Assembly (NCBI RefSeq): GCF_009812035.1
Contig: NZ_VZIZ01000036.1
Coordinates: 31,273-95,272 of the forward strand
Reading direction: 5' to 3'
From: Psychrobacter nivimaris
GTDB lineage: Bacteria > Pseudomonadota > Gammaproteobacteria > Pseudomonadales > Moraxellaceae
Length of the DNA: 64,000 nucleotides
Made by a program: the position numbers and the translations under genes. Positions within the stretch are counted from its first letter, which is position 1. Every line of letters begins with the position of its first letter. The notes beneath the pieces are model-generated. The model was not told the DNA's origin. It ran no database searches and saw nothing but the letters and a program-made list of their open reading frames with translations. Below, piece by piece: positions 39,151-48,330 of the stretch.

Positions 39151-39203
39151 AAAAAGCTGCTAAAAAACGCTACTAAAGAAAGCTACTAGAAAAAGCGATT
39201 AGC
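39151..39203. repeat. Degenerate 14-bp tandem repeat between nadM and nadV
   Basis: Units AAAAAGCTGCTAAA, AAACGCTACTAAAG, AAAGCTACTAGAAA and a partial AAGCGATTAGC follow one another. They sit between the two NAD-salvage genes, just after the nadM stop. Confidence 0.5.
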
Positions 39204-39209
39204 AGCGAA

Positions 39210-40286
39210 CTACAAGCCCACCATCTTGGTAATAATTGCATAGTGATCTTCAAACATCATCTTCGCATCGAGCTCAGCTAAGGGTAACCAAAATGCTTTG
39301 GTCGCATCGTCGCCACCTTTTACTTTTGGCAGACCTTTTGGATCGTTTTTGAGTTGAAAATAAAACGCTTGAGTAATGGTGCGACCACGCGCTGAGCGAT
39401 ATGGGTCGTCAAAGGTATGTTGGCTATGGCATGAGCCGCGTAATACTGGCTCAGGCACCTTGAGGCGAGTTTCTTCGCGTAGTTCACGGATACAAGCATC
39501 AAATAGCGTCTCTTTTGGATTCAAAAATCCACCAGGCAGCGCCCACAGTCCGCGTCCTGGCATACTGCGTCGCTCAACCAGTAAGATATGGCCTGACTGT
39601 ACAATCAATGCATCGGCAGTCATAAAGGTAGGCGGGTATGGTGCGGACTCCCACTGTCTTTTATATTTATCAATAAAGTCTGCTTCTTCATGCAGCTGAT
39701 GATAATCGTCAGTTTGTTTGAATGCATCGAGGACGTTGCGCGTCGACTCAGGCGTACGCTCGGGCGTCGGCGTGGCACCCATCAGATAGCTATCACGAAT
39801 AGGAGTGGCTGATAAGTTATGATAATTGGGCACTGACACAGAGTCCCAGTTGGGGAACAGTGATAAATAGTACGATGAGCTGTCTTTTGAATGACCAATC
39901 AAACCAATATCCGTCTGCAAGTCGCCAGTGACAGATTTTACACCTGCCTGCACATACTGTAGCCAGCGGGTGTCATTGTAGAGTGCGTCGTCTAGACCAA
40001 CACAGTGAATGCGTGCGGCTTCTTCTTCAGAGTAGGCGCCTTTGATCATTGCGGCACGCTCAGCGACGCTAAACGGATTGCGTAAGCTACGTGGCAGGTT
40101 GGCTGAGCCGATCAGCATAATCACTTCGTCTGAGCGTTTTAGTGCCTCATCGATGACGGCTTTGTGGCCAGCATGAAACGGCTGAAAGCGTCCGATAAAG
40201 ACCAGATAACGATAGTGTTTACTGCTTTTTTGATCTAGGTTTTGCTTATCTGACTGTTGCTCTGATAATTCACTCATAGACGCCAA
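39210..40286 (-). CDS. nadM: Bifunctional NMN adenylyltransferase / Nudix hydrolase (NadM-Nudix)
   Basis: 358 residues. The N-terminal nucleotidyltransferase has GRFQPFHAGH with the HxGH motif at 38-41 and ends at an ISATPIRDS-like stretch (LSATPIRDSYLMG). The C-terminal Nudix domain (about 215-355) has GGFLNPKETLFDACIRELREET. The first domain makes NAD from NMN and ATP; the second likely hydrolyses ADP-ribose. It pairs with nadV to complete nicotinamide to NAD salvage. The N-terminal 22 residues are Ser/Gln-rich. Confidence 0.95.
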   Translation of the reverse strand: MASMSELSEQQSDKQNLDQKSSKHYRYLVFIGRFQPFHAGHKAVIDEALKRSDEVIMLIGSANLPRSLRNPFSVAERAAMIKGAYSEEEAARIHCVGLDDALYNDTRWLQYVQAGVKSVTGDLQTDIGLIGHSKDSSSYYLSLFPNWDSVSVPNYHNLSATPIRDSYLMGATPTPERTPESTRNVLDAFKQTDDYHQLHEEADFIDKYKRQWESAPYPPTFMTADALIVQSGHILLVERRSMPGRGLWALPGGFLNPKETLFDACIRELREETRLKVPEPVLRGSCHSQHTFDDPYRSARGRTITQAFYFQLKNDPKGLPKVKGGDDATKAFWLPLAELDAKMMFEDHYAIITKMVGL

Positions 40287-40416
40287 CTTCCTACGACTTA
40301 TTTTTATTGATTAAAAATTAATGACGCTAATACTGACACAGCCTATGACTTTCTGACAAGTATAAAGATGTTTAGGGGTGTGTCATTATCGAAATCATCC
40401 AAACGAAATCTCTACT

Positions 40417-41406
40417 TTAACTGGCATACTTCTCTATCCATGCCGTCACCGTTGGCCAAATCTCTGTGGCAGCATTGCGACTGATCATGATGCGACTGTG
40501 CGTATAGTCATCTAAATCGCCGTTACTGAGCGAGTACTCTCGAAAGATATTAGTTGAATTATCAAAGCTATCAAAAAACAAACGACAGCCACGAGTAGGG
40601 GAGATGAAGGTATCGCCTTTCGCACTGATAGAATAAACAGGAATGGTAATCTGTGGCATATGATGACGATAGTCGATAAAGTCATCGCCAGTACTTTTCT
40701 GCTGATTAATGCTTTCGTTCATTTCGTCTATATTCGCTCTACCTTTCTCAAAATTAGCCTTGTTCAAAAAGCTACTTTTAAAGTTTTTACCCAAATTCCA
40801 ATCATACCACTGGGTCATCGTATAGTAGCTTTCGTTAAAAGGGCCTACCTTGAACTGCTTAGCGGGTATGAAGCCAACCAGTCGCGTAACTATCTTGGCC
40901 GTAAGGATTTTCGCGTAGCTGGTCGAGTCTTGCGCCGCGCCAAAAGCTTGGCAGGCAAACATACTGATGCTATTGACCTTATCGATATAGCTTGGGTTTT
41001 GGACGAGAAACATGGTCAAGCCAACACCGCCACCACTATGAGTAACGCAGTGCAGGTTATCGAGTTTTAATTCTTCAAAGAAATAGCGAAAAGTCGCTTC
41101 ATAGTCGTAAGTGGCGACAGTCTCAAAGTTGAATTTTTCTTTCGGTAGCGAGCTATCACCATGTCCACGCCATTCCATGATGTAGCAATGATGACCAAGC
41201 CCTGCAAAATATTCGGCGATTTTGAGGCAAGTTTGCTTGTCAGAAAACGTACCATGCGTCAAAAATATGTTTTGCGGTGTAGTGTTAGGCAGGCTGTTTT
41301 CTGATGTGTTAGCTATCGTATCTTCTTCTGAATTATCAACTACTTTCCAAACGGCAATTTTCTCATCGTCCTTGGTACTTACTAGGTGCAACGTCCGTAT
41401 CATCAT
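40417..41406 (-). CDS. Alpha/beta hydrolase
   Basis: 329 residues with LTHGTFSDKQTCLKIAEYFAGLGHHCYIMEWRGHGDS, the nucleophile elbow THSGGGVG (Ser near 122) and a late TRGCRLFFDSF, followed by a Tyr/His region (DDYTHSRIM) with the probable catalytic His. No signal peptide. ATGATG at the start leaves the exact first Met uncertain by one codon. Three 16-bp tandem repeats lie 31 bp before the start. Lipid or ester substrate is inference. Confidence 0.82.
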   Translation of the reverse strand: MMIRTLHLVSTKDDEKIAVWKVVDNSEEDTIANTSENSLPNTTPQNIFLTHGTFSDKQTCLKIAEYFAGLGHHCYIMEWRGHGDSSLPKEKFNFETVATYDYEATFRYFFEELKLDNLHCVTHSGGGVGLTMFLVQNPSYIDKVNSISMFACQAFGAAQDSTSYAKILTAKIVTRLVGFIPAKQFKVGPFNESYYTMTQWYDWNLGKNFKSSFLNKANFEKGRANIDEMNESINQQKSTGDDFIDYRHHMPQITIPVYSISAKGDTFISPTRGCRLFFDSFDNSTNIFREYSLSNGDLDDYTHSRIMISRNAATEIWPTVTAWIEKYAS

Positions 41407-41989
41407 AAAATGATCCTATCCAAAAAACACATAATCTTTATACAAGCTGATATTTATACAAGCTTATACTTATACAAGGCGATTAAAAGCTACTATGCTC
41501 ATAACGCTAATGCATAAAATCATTCAAATTATCAATACTACGTCAAAACCAGATGACTTGCTCGGACTAGATGTGAACGGTATGGCATATCGAAAATGCT
41601 GAGCGCGCTTGATAAATGGCACAGCTGTCTTTATATAGAGAATAACTTGGCAGCCGACTTAATCATTTAGTGTGTTTGTGGTTTCTCATCTAAATATAAA
41701 GTTACTTTGCCATCTGTTAGCATCATTAGAAAAACCAATGACGACCATTTACAATAGCCTCAGTTCAATTCACAGTAGCGTGGTCGGAATTGATGCTTGA
41801 TTCAGGTATAATGACTGCTATAGATGGATTAAACTTTATACTCATGTCGGCCAATGTCATACAATAATAAATACTAATCATTGCCAGTCTGCATGCCTTA
41901 TATAAATCGTAAACATTTCAAAAATCCAAATTCACGACACAGTAGCCATAATAGATATAGCGTTTGTGTCATAACGCATAGGAAACATT
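41407..41989. other. Divergent spacer between hydrolase and nfuA
   Basis: 583 bp. Apart from the 16-bp tandem repeat (41437-41484) nothing specific is recognised; nfuA has an AGGAAA site just upstream. Confidence 0.55.
41437..41484. repeat. 16-bp tandem repeat, three copies
   Basis: TTTATACAAGCTGATA (41437-41452), TTTATACAAGCTTATA (41453-41468) and CTTATACAAGGCGATT (41469-41484), exact period 16. They lie 31 bp upstream of the alpha/beta hydrolase start on the minus strand. Confidence 0.75.
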
Positions 41990-42673
41990 ATGAGTGAGCA
42001 AAACCAAGCTGATAACCAACTAGACCAAACTGCTGGCTATGAATCAGCCCTAGATACCGAGCAAGTCGAAGCGAAAAGTAACATTACTATCACTGAGTCA
42101 GCTCAAGGCTACTTGGCAGATTTGTTATCTAAGCAAGATACCGATGGTATCGGCGTGCGTATTTTTGTTGAGCATCCTGGCACACCGCGTGCAGAGTGTT
42201 GCATGGCTTATAACCAGCCGGGCGAAGAAGACAGCGCTGATTTGCGTTTTACGTATGAAAACTTCTCTGCCTTTATTGAAGCGGCGTCAGTACCTTATCT
42301 AGAAGATGCGGTCATTGATTATAATAAAGATCGTTTCGGTGGTCAGCTGACTTTCCGCGCGCCAAACTCTAAAGTACCTAAAGTAGGCGCTGATGCCAGT
42401 GTCGAAGAGCGCATCAACTATGTATTGCAGTCAGAGATTAACCCTGGTTTGGCAGCGCATGGCGGTGACGTACAGTTACTTGAGCTGATTGATGAAGAAG
42501 GTATTGGTTTAACCGCTGTATTGAAGTTTGGCGGTGGTTGCCAAGGGTGTTCAGCGGTTGATATGACTTTACGCCAAGGCGTTGAAGTACAGTTGAAACA
42601 GCAAATTCCAGAATTGACCCAAGTGGTTGACGAGACTGACCATACTCGTACAGAGAATGCTTATTACAAATAA
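41990..42673 (+). CDS. nfuA: Fe/S biogenesis protein NfuA
   Basis: Iron-sulfur cluster carrier. 227 residues. An N-terminal Gln/Asp-rich extension (1-30) precedes an A-type-like domain ([31 protein letters not shown]), then the NifU-type C-terminal domain with [13 protein letters not shown] and the cluster-binding CxxC in [15 protein letters not shown]. coli NfuA is 191 residues, so the extension is extra. A terminator follows 130 bp later. Confidence 0.96.
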   Translation: MSEQNQADNQLDQTAGYESALDTEQVEAKSNITITESAQGYLADLLSKQDTDGIGVRIFVEHPGTPRAECCMAYNQPGEEDSADLRFTYENFSAFIEAASVPYLEDAVIDYNKDRFGGQLTFRAPNSKVPKVGADASVEERINYVLQSEINPGLAAHGGDVQLLELIDEEGIGLTAVLKFGGGCQGCSAVDMTLRQGVEVQLKQQIPELTQVVDETDHTRTENAYYK

Positions 42674-42804
42674 AAATAAGAGTAGATAAAAGTCAATTGG
42701 CAGCTATAAAGGTGACCATATCTCTATTATAGATATGCCTGTTTGGTTTGCTGCTTATGAATATTTGTCATGAAGAGATGAGTATTTTGCTATTCTTTTA
42801 ATAA

Positions 42805-42837
42805 AGAAGCTGAGTTATGATGAACTCAGCTTTTTTT
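42805..42837 (+). terminator. Terminator after nfuA
   Basis: AAGCTGAGTT (42807-42816), loop ATGATG, AACTCAGCTT and a run of T's. Confidence 0.9.
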
Positions 42838-42928
42838 ATTGCTATGATTTAGCAGACAGTTTTTTAAGGTGGTTTTTGAGCGATACGTCGTCAACAAATC
42901 ATCTTTTATCAAAATAAAGGAATGTACT

Positions 42929-44251
42929 ATGAGTGATGGATCAGCAGACCAGCAGACAGCCCAACCATTAGAGACCCCTCAACGTCTTGAGACCTTAGCG
43001 ATTCATGCCGGCTATAGTGTAGAGCCAACGACCAAAGCAGTCGCCGTGCCTATTTATCATACCAGTTCATATGCCTTTGATAATACTCAGCATGGTGCAG
43101 ATCTATTTGATTTAAAGGTCGCAGGCAACATCTATACTCGTATTATGAATCCAACCAACGCGGTGCTAGAAGAGCGTGTGGCTGCGTTAGAAGGCGGTAT
43201 CGGTGCGCTTGCCGTAGCTTCTGGTATGGCTGCCATTACTTATGCGATTCAGACCATTTGTGAAGCAGGCGACAATATCGTCGCTGTATCAACGCTATAT
43301 GGCGGTACTTATAATTTATTTGCCCATGCTTTGCCGCGTCAAGGTATCGAAGTGCGCTTCTTTGATCATAAAGACCCAGAAGCCATTCGTGACTTGATTG
43401 ATGATAAAACTAAAATGATATTTGCCGAGAGTATCGGTAACCCACTAGGTAATATCGTCGATATTCAAGCGCTCAGTGATGTCGCTCATGAATACGGCGT
43501 ACCTGTCGTGATTGATAATACGGTGGCGACGCCTGCGATATGTCGTCCATTTGAGTTCGGTGCAGATATTGTGATTCACTCATTGACCAAGTACATGAGT
43601 GGTACGGGGACGTCAATCGGTGGTGCAATTGTCGATAGTGGCAAGTTTGCTTGGGGTGATTATCCTGAGCGTTTCCCACTCTTGAACACGCCAGATCACA
43701 GCTATCATGGGGTAAATTTCGTCAAAGACGTAGGCGCGCCAGCCTTTATTGCCCGTGCTCGCGTTGCACCACTACGTAACACTGGCGCAGCCCTCAGCCC
43801 GCTAAATGCCTTTGGTATCTTGCAAGGTATGGAAACACTAAGTCTACGTATGGAGCGTCACGTGCAAAACGCACAAGCCGTTGCAGAATATCTGCGTGAT
43901 CATGATAAAGTTGCTTGGGTTAAATATGCAGGTCTGTCTGGCCATTCTGAGCACGAGCTTGCCAAAAAATACATGAAGGGCACGCCTTCTGCTATTTTGA
44001 CCTTTGGGGTGAAAGGCGGTCTGGAAGCTGGGGCGCGCTTTATTGATGCGCTGCAACTGATTACTCGTCTGGTAAATATTGGTGATGCGAAGTCACTAGC
44101 ATGCCATCCAGCGACGACCACGCATCGTCAGTTAAATGAGCAAGAGCTAGAAAATGCAGGCGTCAGTACGGACATGGTACGACTGTCGATTGGTATCGAA
44201 CATATCGAAGACATCAAAGCCGATCTTGCCCAAGCATTAGCTTCTGCTTAA
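42929..44251 (+). CDS. metY: O-acetylhomoserine sulfhydrylase / aminocarboxypropyltransferase
   Basis: PLP enzyme that makes homocysteine from O-acetylhomoserine and sulfide. I start at the ATG at 42929 (MSDGSAD, 440 residues), preceded by AAAGGAA; an ATG at 42869 adds 20 residues. Marks: LETLAIHAGY, YTRIMNPTNAVLEERVAALEGG, ESIGNPLGNIVD, the Schiff-base Lys in HSLTKYMSGTGTSIGG and the C-terminal CHPATTTHRQL. Length about 430-440 is typical of MetY rather than MetB/MetZ (about 390). Terminator follows. Confidence 0.93.
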   Translation: MSDGSADQQTAQPLETPQRLETLAIHAGYSVEPTTKAVAVPIYHTSSYAFDNTQHGADLFDLKVAGNIYTRIMNPTNAVLEERVAALEGGIGALAVASGMAAITYAIQTICEAGDNIVAVSTLYGGTYNLFAHALPRQGIEVRFFDHKDPEAIRDLIDDKTKMIFAESIGNPLGNIVDIQALSDVAHEYGVPVVIDNTVATPAICRPFEFGADIVIHSLTKYMSGTGTSIGGAIVDSGKFAWGDYPERFPLLNTPDHSYHGVNFVKDVGAPAFIARARVAPLRNTGAALSPLNAFGILQGMETLSLRMERHVQNAQAVAEYLRDHDKVAWVKYAGLSGHSEHELAKKYMKGTPSAILTFGVKGGLEAGARFIDALQLITRLVNIGDAKSLACHPATTTHRQLNEQELENAGVSTDMVRLSIGIEHIEDIKADLAQALASA

Positions 44252-44305
44252 CAACAAGCGCTTATTAAGTTGAGCAAACTGTTTGAACAAGTCTGAATGA
44301 TATAA

Positions 44306-44338
44306 AAAAAGCCCATATCGATTTGATATGGGCTTTTT
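44306..44338. terminator. Bidirectional terminator between metY and the PfkB kinase gene
   Basis: A 14-bp perfect stem, AAAAAGCCCATATC/GATATGGGCTTTTT, with a 5-base loop, between convergent genes. Confidence 0.92.
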
Positions 44339-44367
44339 GTTTTGCGTCCAACAGATGTACTTAACGA

Positions 44368-45387
44368 TTAAGCAGACAGTACACGCTGCGCGATATCTCG
44401 ATAATCCTGCGAGGCAAGACGCGGTCCAAACTGCTGAATAACTTGTGCTGATATTTCGCTTGCAAGACGACCGCATTCTGGCAGACTATACTGCTGCGAT
44501 AATGCGTATAAGAAAGCGCCAGCGTAGTTATCACCTGCACCATTGGTATCGATGACATTGGCCACTGCTGGCGTTGCAACGTCATGGACTTCAACTTCTG
44601 CTTCGTCATTAGGCTGGTGGGCGATGACCGCACCGTTGGCACCATCAGTGACGACGGCAATTTGGCAGTATTCAAGCAGGGCGCGCGCCGCTGCTTTGAC
44701 TTGTTTTTTATCGGTGAATAGCTTGGCTTCTTCGCTATTGCAGAATATCACTGCGACTTTGTTGCCGAGCATATTGAGCAAGCCATCTTTGGCAAATTTT
44801 ACTACCGCAGGGTCAGCAAAGCTCACCGCGATTTTTGCATTATGGATACCGGCTTGTTGACGTAATTGAGTCATCGCTGGTTGGATGCTCTCAGACATCG
44901 CCAGATAGCCTTCGATATATAGCCAATCTGCTTGTGTCAACGCGTCAAAATCAACATTGTCAGCGGCAATCTCACTTGAGGTGCCAAGATAGGTCTGCAT
45001 GGTACGCTCGCCATCTTCGGTAACGGCAACCACACATGAGCCGGTCACGCCGCCTGCATAAATAGATTTGTCTGAAGTCGCGACACCTGCTTCGTGCAAG
45101 TCTCTGAGATAAAACGCCCCTTGATCATCATCACCAACGCGGCAAGCATAAAAAGGCTTACCGCCTAAGCTTGCAAAGGTAAACATGGTGTTTGCTGCTG
45201 ATCCGCCGCCTGCTTGTTTTGATGGCTCAATCTCAGCCAGTTTAAAGTAAGCCAGTAGTTGCTGCTGCTCCTCAATACCAGCCAGAGTCATATTACCTTT
45301 GGTCAGCTCGGTCTCTTCTAGTGCCGCATCTGACAGCACATATTCGTGATCAACCAACGCATTACCTATTGCCATTACATCGTACAT
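44368..45387 (-). CDS. PfkB-family sugar/nucleoside kinase (adenosine kinase-like)
   Basis: 339 residues. Ribokinase-fold marks: MAIGNALVDHEY at the start, KQAGGGSAANTMFTFASLGGK (PfkB signature 1 region), and DTNGAGDNYAGAF (signature 2, with the catalytic Asp of GAGD). The C-terminus carries IQQFGPRL, as in adenosine-kinase-type members (compare the QxGA/P end). Phosphorylates a sugar or nucleoside; inosine, guanosine or adenosine is likely but not certain. Follows rsmI on the same strand (53 bp). Confidence 0.85.
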   Translation of the reverse strand: MYDVMAIGNALVDHEYVLSDAALEETELTKGNMTLAGIEEQQQLLAYFKLAEIEPSKQAGGGSAANTMFTFASLGGKPFYACRVGDDDQGAFYLRDLHEAGVATSDKSIYAGGVTGSCVVAVTEDGERTMQTYLGTSSEIAADNVDFDALTQADWLYIEGYLAMSESIQPAMTQLRQQAGIHNAKIAVSFADPAVVKFAKDGLLNMLGNKVAVIFCNSEEAKLFTDKKQVKAAARALLEYCQIAVVTDGANGAVIAHQPNDEAEVEVHDVATPAVANVIDTNGAGDNYAGAFLYALSQQYSLPECGRLASEISAQVIQQFGPRLASQDYRDIAQRVLSA

Positions 45388-45440
45388 TGCTTATCTCTCC
45401 TCAATTCATTTATAAACAGTTATCTTTTTATGATTAAAAG

Positions 45441-46397
45441 CTAGTCAGCTTGCAACTCTAGCAGACGCTGATAAAGCGCATTTTTCTTCACGCCAGTGAT
45501 ATCAGAGGCCAGTGCGGCCGCTTTCTTGACTGATAAATCCTCTAGCAAACGCTGTAGCAATTTATCATGCGTACTGATATCGTCAGTATCTTTTGCCACA
45601 CCGACGCCAGCGACGACCACGACTATCTCGCCACGTTGCTGGTTGTCATCTGCTTTGACAAACTCAACCAACTCGCCAAGGGTGCTCTTGTGTACCGTTT
45701 CAAAGGTTTTAGTTAATTCACGGCAAAAAGTCACTGCGCGGTCTGCACCAAATATCGTTGCCATGTCTTCTAGACTAGCTACGATACGATGCGGCGCTTC
45801 ATAAAAGATTAAAGTTTCAGTACGTGCGATTAGATCGCTCAGCTGTTTTTGACGACCATGGGTTTTGGCGGGCAAAAACCCAATAAAACTAAATCGATCA
45901 GAAGGCAATCCTGCTACTGACAATGCACCAATGGCAGCAGAAGCTCCAACGATAGGTGATACGGTCACGCCAGCTTCATGCGCGGCTTGCACCAGTTGAT
46001 AACCTGGATCGCTGACTAGAGGTGTACCAGCATCACTAATCAAGGCAACTGAATAACCTTGCTCAATCATTTCAATAATTTTGGGCGTTTGAATGGCGCT
46101 ATTGTGTTCGTGATAGGCCCATAGCTTATTGTGGCCTTTTTGCTTTGTAGTCGTGTCATCATTTTCGATACTGCTTTTGGCAGGACGAGTCTCTGAGTCT
46201 TTTGTCTCGTCACCTTTACTGCCTTTGGTATCGATGCCAAAATGCGACAGTAGCTTACCTGAGGTGCGGGTGTCTTCGCAGGCAATAATGGCGACCTGCT
46301 TTAAGACATCAATTGCGTGCGAAGTCATGTCGGACATATTGCCAATCGGCGTGGCAACGATATAGAGACAAGCTGGCATCGCAGTAGGGGTAGACAT
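45441..46397 (-). CDS. rsmI: 16S rRNA 2'-O-ribose methyltransferase RsmI
   Basis: SAM-dependent enzyme modifying C1402 of 16S rRNA. 318 residues. LYIVATPIGNMSDMT near residue 11, ACEDTRTSGKLLSHFGI, ALISDAGTPLVSDPGYQLV, PIVGASAAIGALSVAGLPSDRFSFIGFLP and REISK-like RELTKTFE. Between residues 56 and 86 is an Asp/Lys/Thr-rich insertion before LWAYHEHN, where homologs have a short loop. Divergent from yraN, the common arrangement. Confidence 0.95.
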   Translation of the reverse strand: MSTPTAMPACLYIVATPIGNMSDMTSHAIDVLKQVAIIACEDTRTSGKLLSHFGIDTKGSKGDETKDSETRPAKSSIENDDTTTKQKGHNKLWAYHEHNSAIQTPKIIEMIEQGYSVALISDAGTPLVSDPGYQLVQAAHEAGVTVSPIVGASAAIGALSVAGLPSDRFSFIGFLPAKTHGRQKQLSDLIARTETLIFYEAPHRIVASLEDMATIFGADRAVTFCRELTKTFETVHKSTLGELVEFVKADDNQQRGEIVVVVAGVGVAKDTDDISTHDKLLQRLLEDLSVKKAAALASDITGVKKNALYQRLLELQAD

Positions 46398-46540
46398 GAA
46401 AACCTCGAGTCGTTAAAAAGACATTAAAAAATAATAGTGCGCTAGTATGTACAGTCGTTATCTATGGTTTTTCAGTCAAATAACGAATGAGGCAATCGAT
46501 AGATTTTGAGAGTAGAATGCGCAGAAGTAGCTAGTTTAGC

Positions 46541-47026
46541 ATGTTGTGCTATGATAATTCTCAAATGTTAATCAGACCAATTAACCTTATGCCGAATCAT
46601 AAGCCCTTAATATTAACTTCACCAAAACAACGCCAAGGTAGTCGGTTTGAGCAGCAGGCGTGTGAGTATTTACAAGCGCAAGGGTTGAGGTTGGTCGCAC
46701 AAAATTGGCAACAGCCAAAAGTAGGTGAGTTGGATCTGGTCATGATTGAGACAGGTTCAGCATGGCCAACACTGGTATTTATTGAAGTTCGCCAGCGCAA
46801 GTCCTCGAATTATGGCGATGCAGCACTCAGCGTGACAGCAAGCAAACAGCGCAAAGTTATTAAGACAGCGCAGTCCTTTTTGCAGCAGCATCCTGAGTAC
46901 GCTCATTATGATTGCCGGTTTGATGTCATTGCTTACAACACGATGAGTAAGTTAAATTTAAAAAGTGAGCAGTTAGACAATCAGCCAGAATGGATTCAAA
47001 ATGCTTTTATAGCCAGTGCATGGTAA
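46541..47026 (+). CDS. yraN: YraN family protein (UPF0102)
   Basis: 161 residues of the endonuclease-like UPF0102 family. KQRQGSRFEQQACEYLQAQGLRLVAQNWQQPKVGELDLVMIE contains the conserved G-E-L/I-D-L/I core, followed by LVFIEVRQRKSSNYGDA, the second core motif. The true start may be the internal Met before PNHKPL at 46589. Divergent from rsmI and ahead of a BON-domain lipoprotein, matching the rsmI/yraN/dolP neighbourhood of gammaproteobacteria. Biochemical role not established. Confidence 0.9.
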   Translation: MLCYDNSQMLIRPINLMPNHKPLILTSPKQRQGSRFEQQACEYLQAQGLRLVAQNWQQPKVGELDLVMIETGSAWPTLVFIEVRQRKSSNYGDAALSVTASKQRKVIKTAQSFLQQHPEYAHYDCRFDVIAYNTMSKLNLKSEQLDNQPEWIQNAFIASAW

Positions 47027-47293
47027 TAGAGTAAGTAAGATAGATGCTGCCAAGTAAAGCATCTAACCATATCTGATAAGTAAGGTTCGTTACTAAAAAG
47101 CTAACCGCTGATGGCCAAAATTAAGTAAAGTAGCGGTTATAGTCAACTTCCTATAAATTAGATACAGTATTAGCTTATAGCTATTTCTAGCTCTTCACTA
47201 CTAGAGGGTGTTTTCTTTACAATGAAGATACGACCTAGATTAAGATTTGTTCAATTTATAAAATTGTCACAACCATGTTCTAAGAGGTAAATA

Positions 47294-48094
47294 ATGACAC
47301 GGATGCATTTGCGCACTGCTATTTTTGGTTCATCACGCCGTATTACGACTGGCATTATGATTGCTGCCTGCGTTGTCAGTACAGGTTGTGCCACCAACTA
47401 TCTGACCAACAGTACAGAAGGGACTTATGGTGTGCCAATGACTGAGCGCACGATTCCGCAGCGTCTGCTCGATCGTAGTATTGAACATACTGCCAAAATC
47501 AATATATACGGGCTAAAAGAAGACTTGCAGCAAACCAGCCGTATGGGTATCGATAGCTTCAATAGCGAAGTACTGCTCACAGGTGAAGTGCCAACTGAAA
47601 CGCTCAAAGCAGAAGTAGAAAAAGTCGTTAGCTCTATGCCAGATGTACGCCGTGTCTACAATGAGATGGAAGTGAGTGCGTCAAAAGGGTATAGCTCAAC
47701 GGTTCATGATGGTTATATCACTTCAAAGCTACTGGCGAAAATAGCCGCTAGCGATGGTGTGAGTGCGTCACAAATTAAAGCCGTTACTAATAATGGCGTG
47801 GTCTACATTATGGGCCGTATGACACCCACTCAGCAGAGTCATCTGATTGATATCGCTAATAGTACTGTTGGGGTCACTGAGTTAGTATTGCTGACAACTG
47901 TCGTTGACGATAGAGGGGTGAAAATAAATAATGATGACATCATGTATGAGAATAATTTGGCCAATCCTGCAGTAGCGCCAGCTGCTCAAGATAATACTAT
48001 CAGCACGGCAACGCCTATCGTCATAACGGAAGAAGAGGCCACTACTGCGCAGCCGTCTTCAAGCCCTTATATCGACCTTTATCAGAACCAGTAG
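47294..48094 (+). CDS. dolP: BON-domain lipoprotein, DolP (YraP)-like
   Basis: 266 residues. A signal peptide ends at STGC (Cys32); the -3 residue is Ser instead of the usual Leu/Val. Two BON domains follow, about 60-125 (EVLLTGEVPTETLKAEVEKVVSSMPDVRRVYNEMEV) and 145-200 (VVYIMGRMTPTQQSHLIDIANSTVGVTELV). The last 50 residues are Ala/Thr/Ser-rich. Position after yraN fits DolP, which supports outer-membrane integrity. Length exceeds E. coli DolP (191) through the tail. Confidence 0.87.
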   Translation: MTRMHLRTAIFGSSRRITTGIMIAACVVSTGCATNYLTNSTEGTYGVPMTERTIPQRLLDRSIEHTAKINIYGLKEDLQQTSRMGIDSFNSEVLLTGEVPTETLKAEVEKVVSSMPDVRRVYNEMEVSASKGYSSTVHDGYITSKLLAKIAASDGVSASQIKAVTNNGVVYIMGRMTPTQQSHLIDIANSTVGVTELVLLTTVVDDRGVKINNDDIMYENNLANPAVAPAAQDNTISTATPIVITEEEATTAQPSSSPYIDLYQNQ

Positions 48095-48330
48095 GCACTC
48101 TAGTTCGCCAAGCGATAAATGACGTTAATCACAATAAGCCTAAATAGTAATAACAGTAAAGGCACGAGAAATCCTCAGCCAGTGAGTACTATATCAATAG
48201 CAAGAGGTAGCAGAGTCAGCGTGTTGGTCAATGATACTAATATCAAAAACATCATTGGCTAATGGATGAACCATTATCGCTGTTAGCCTGTTACTACTGA
48301 TTGATAAATAAATATAATAGGATACTGGTC

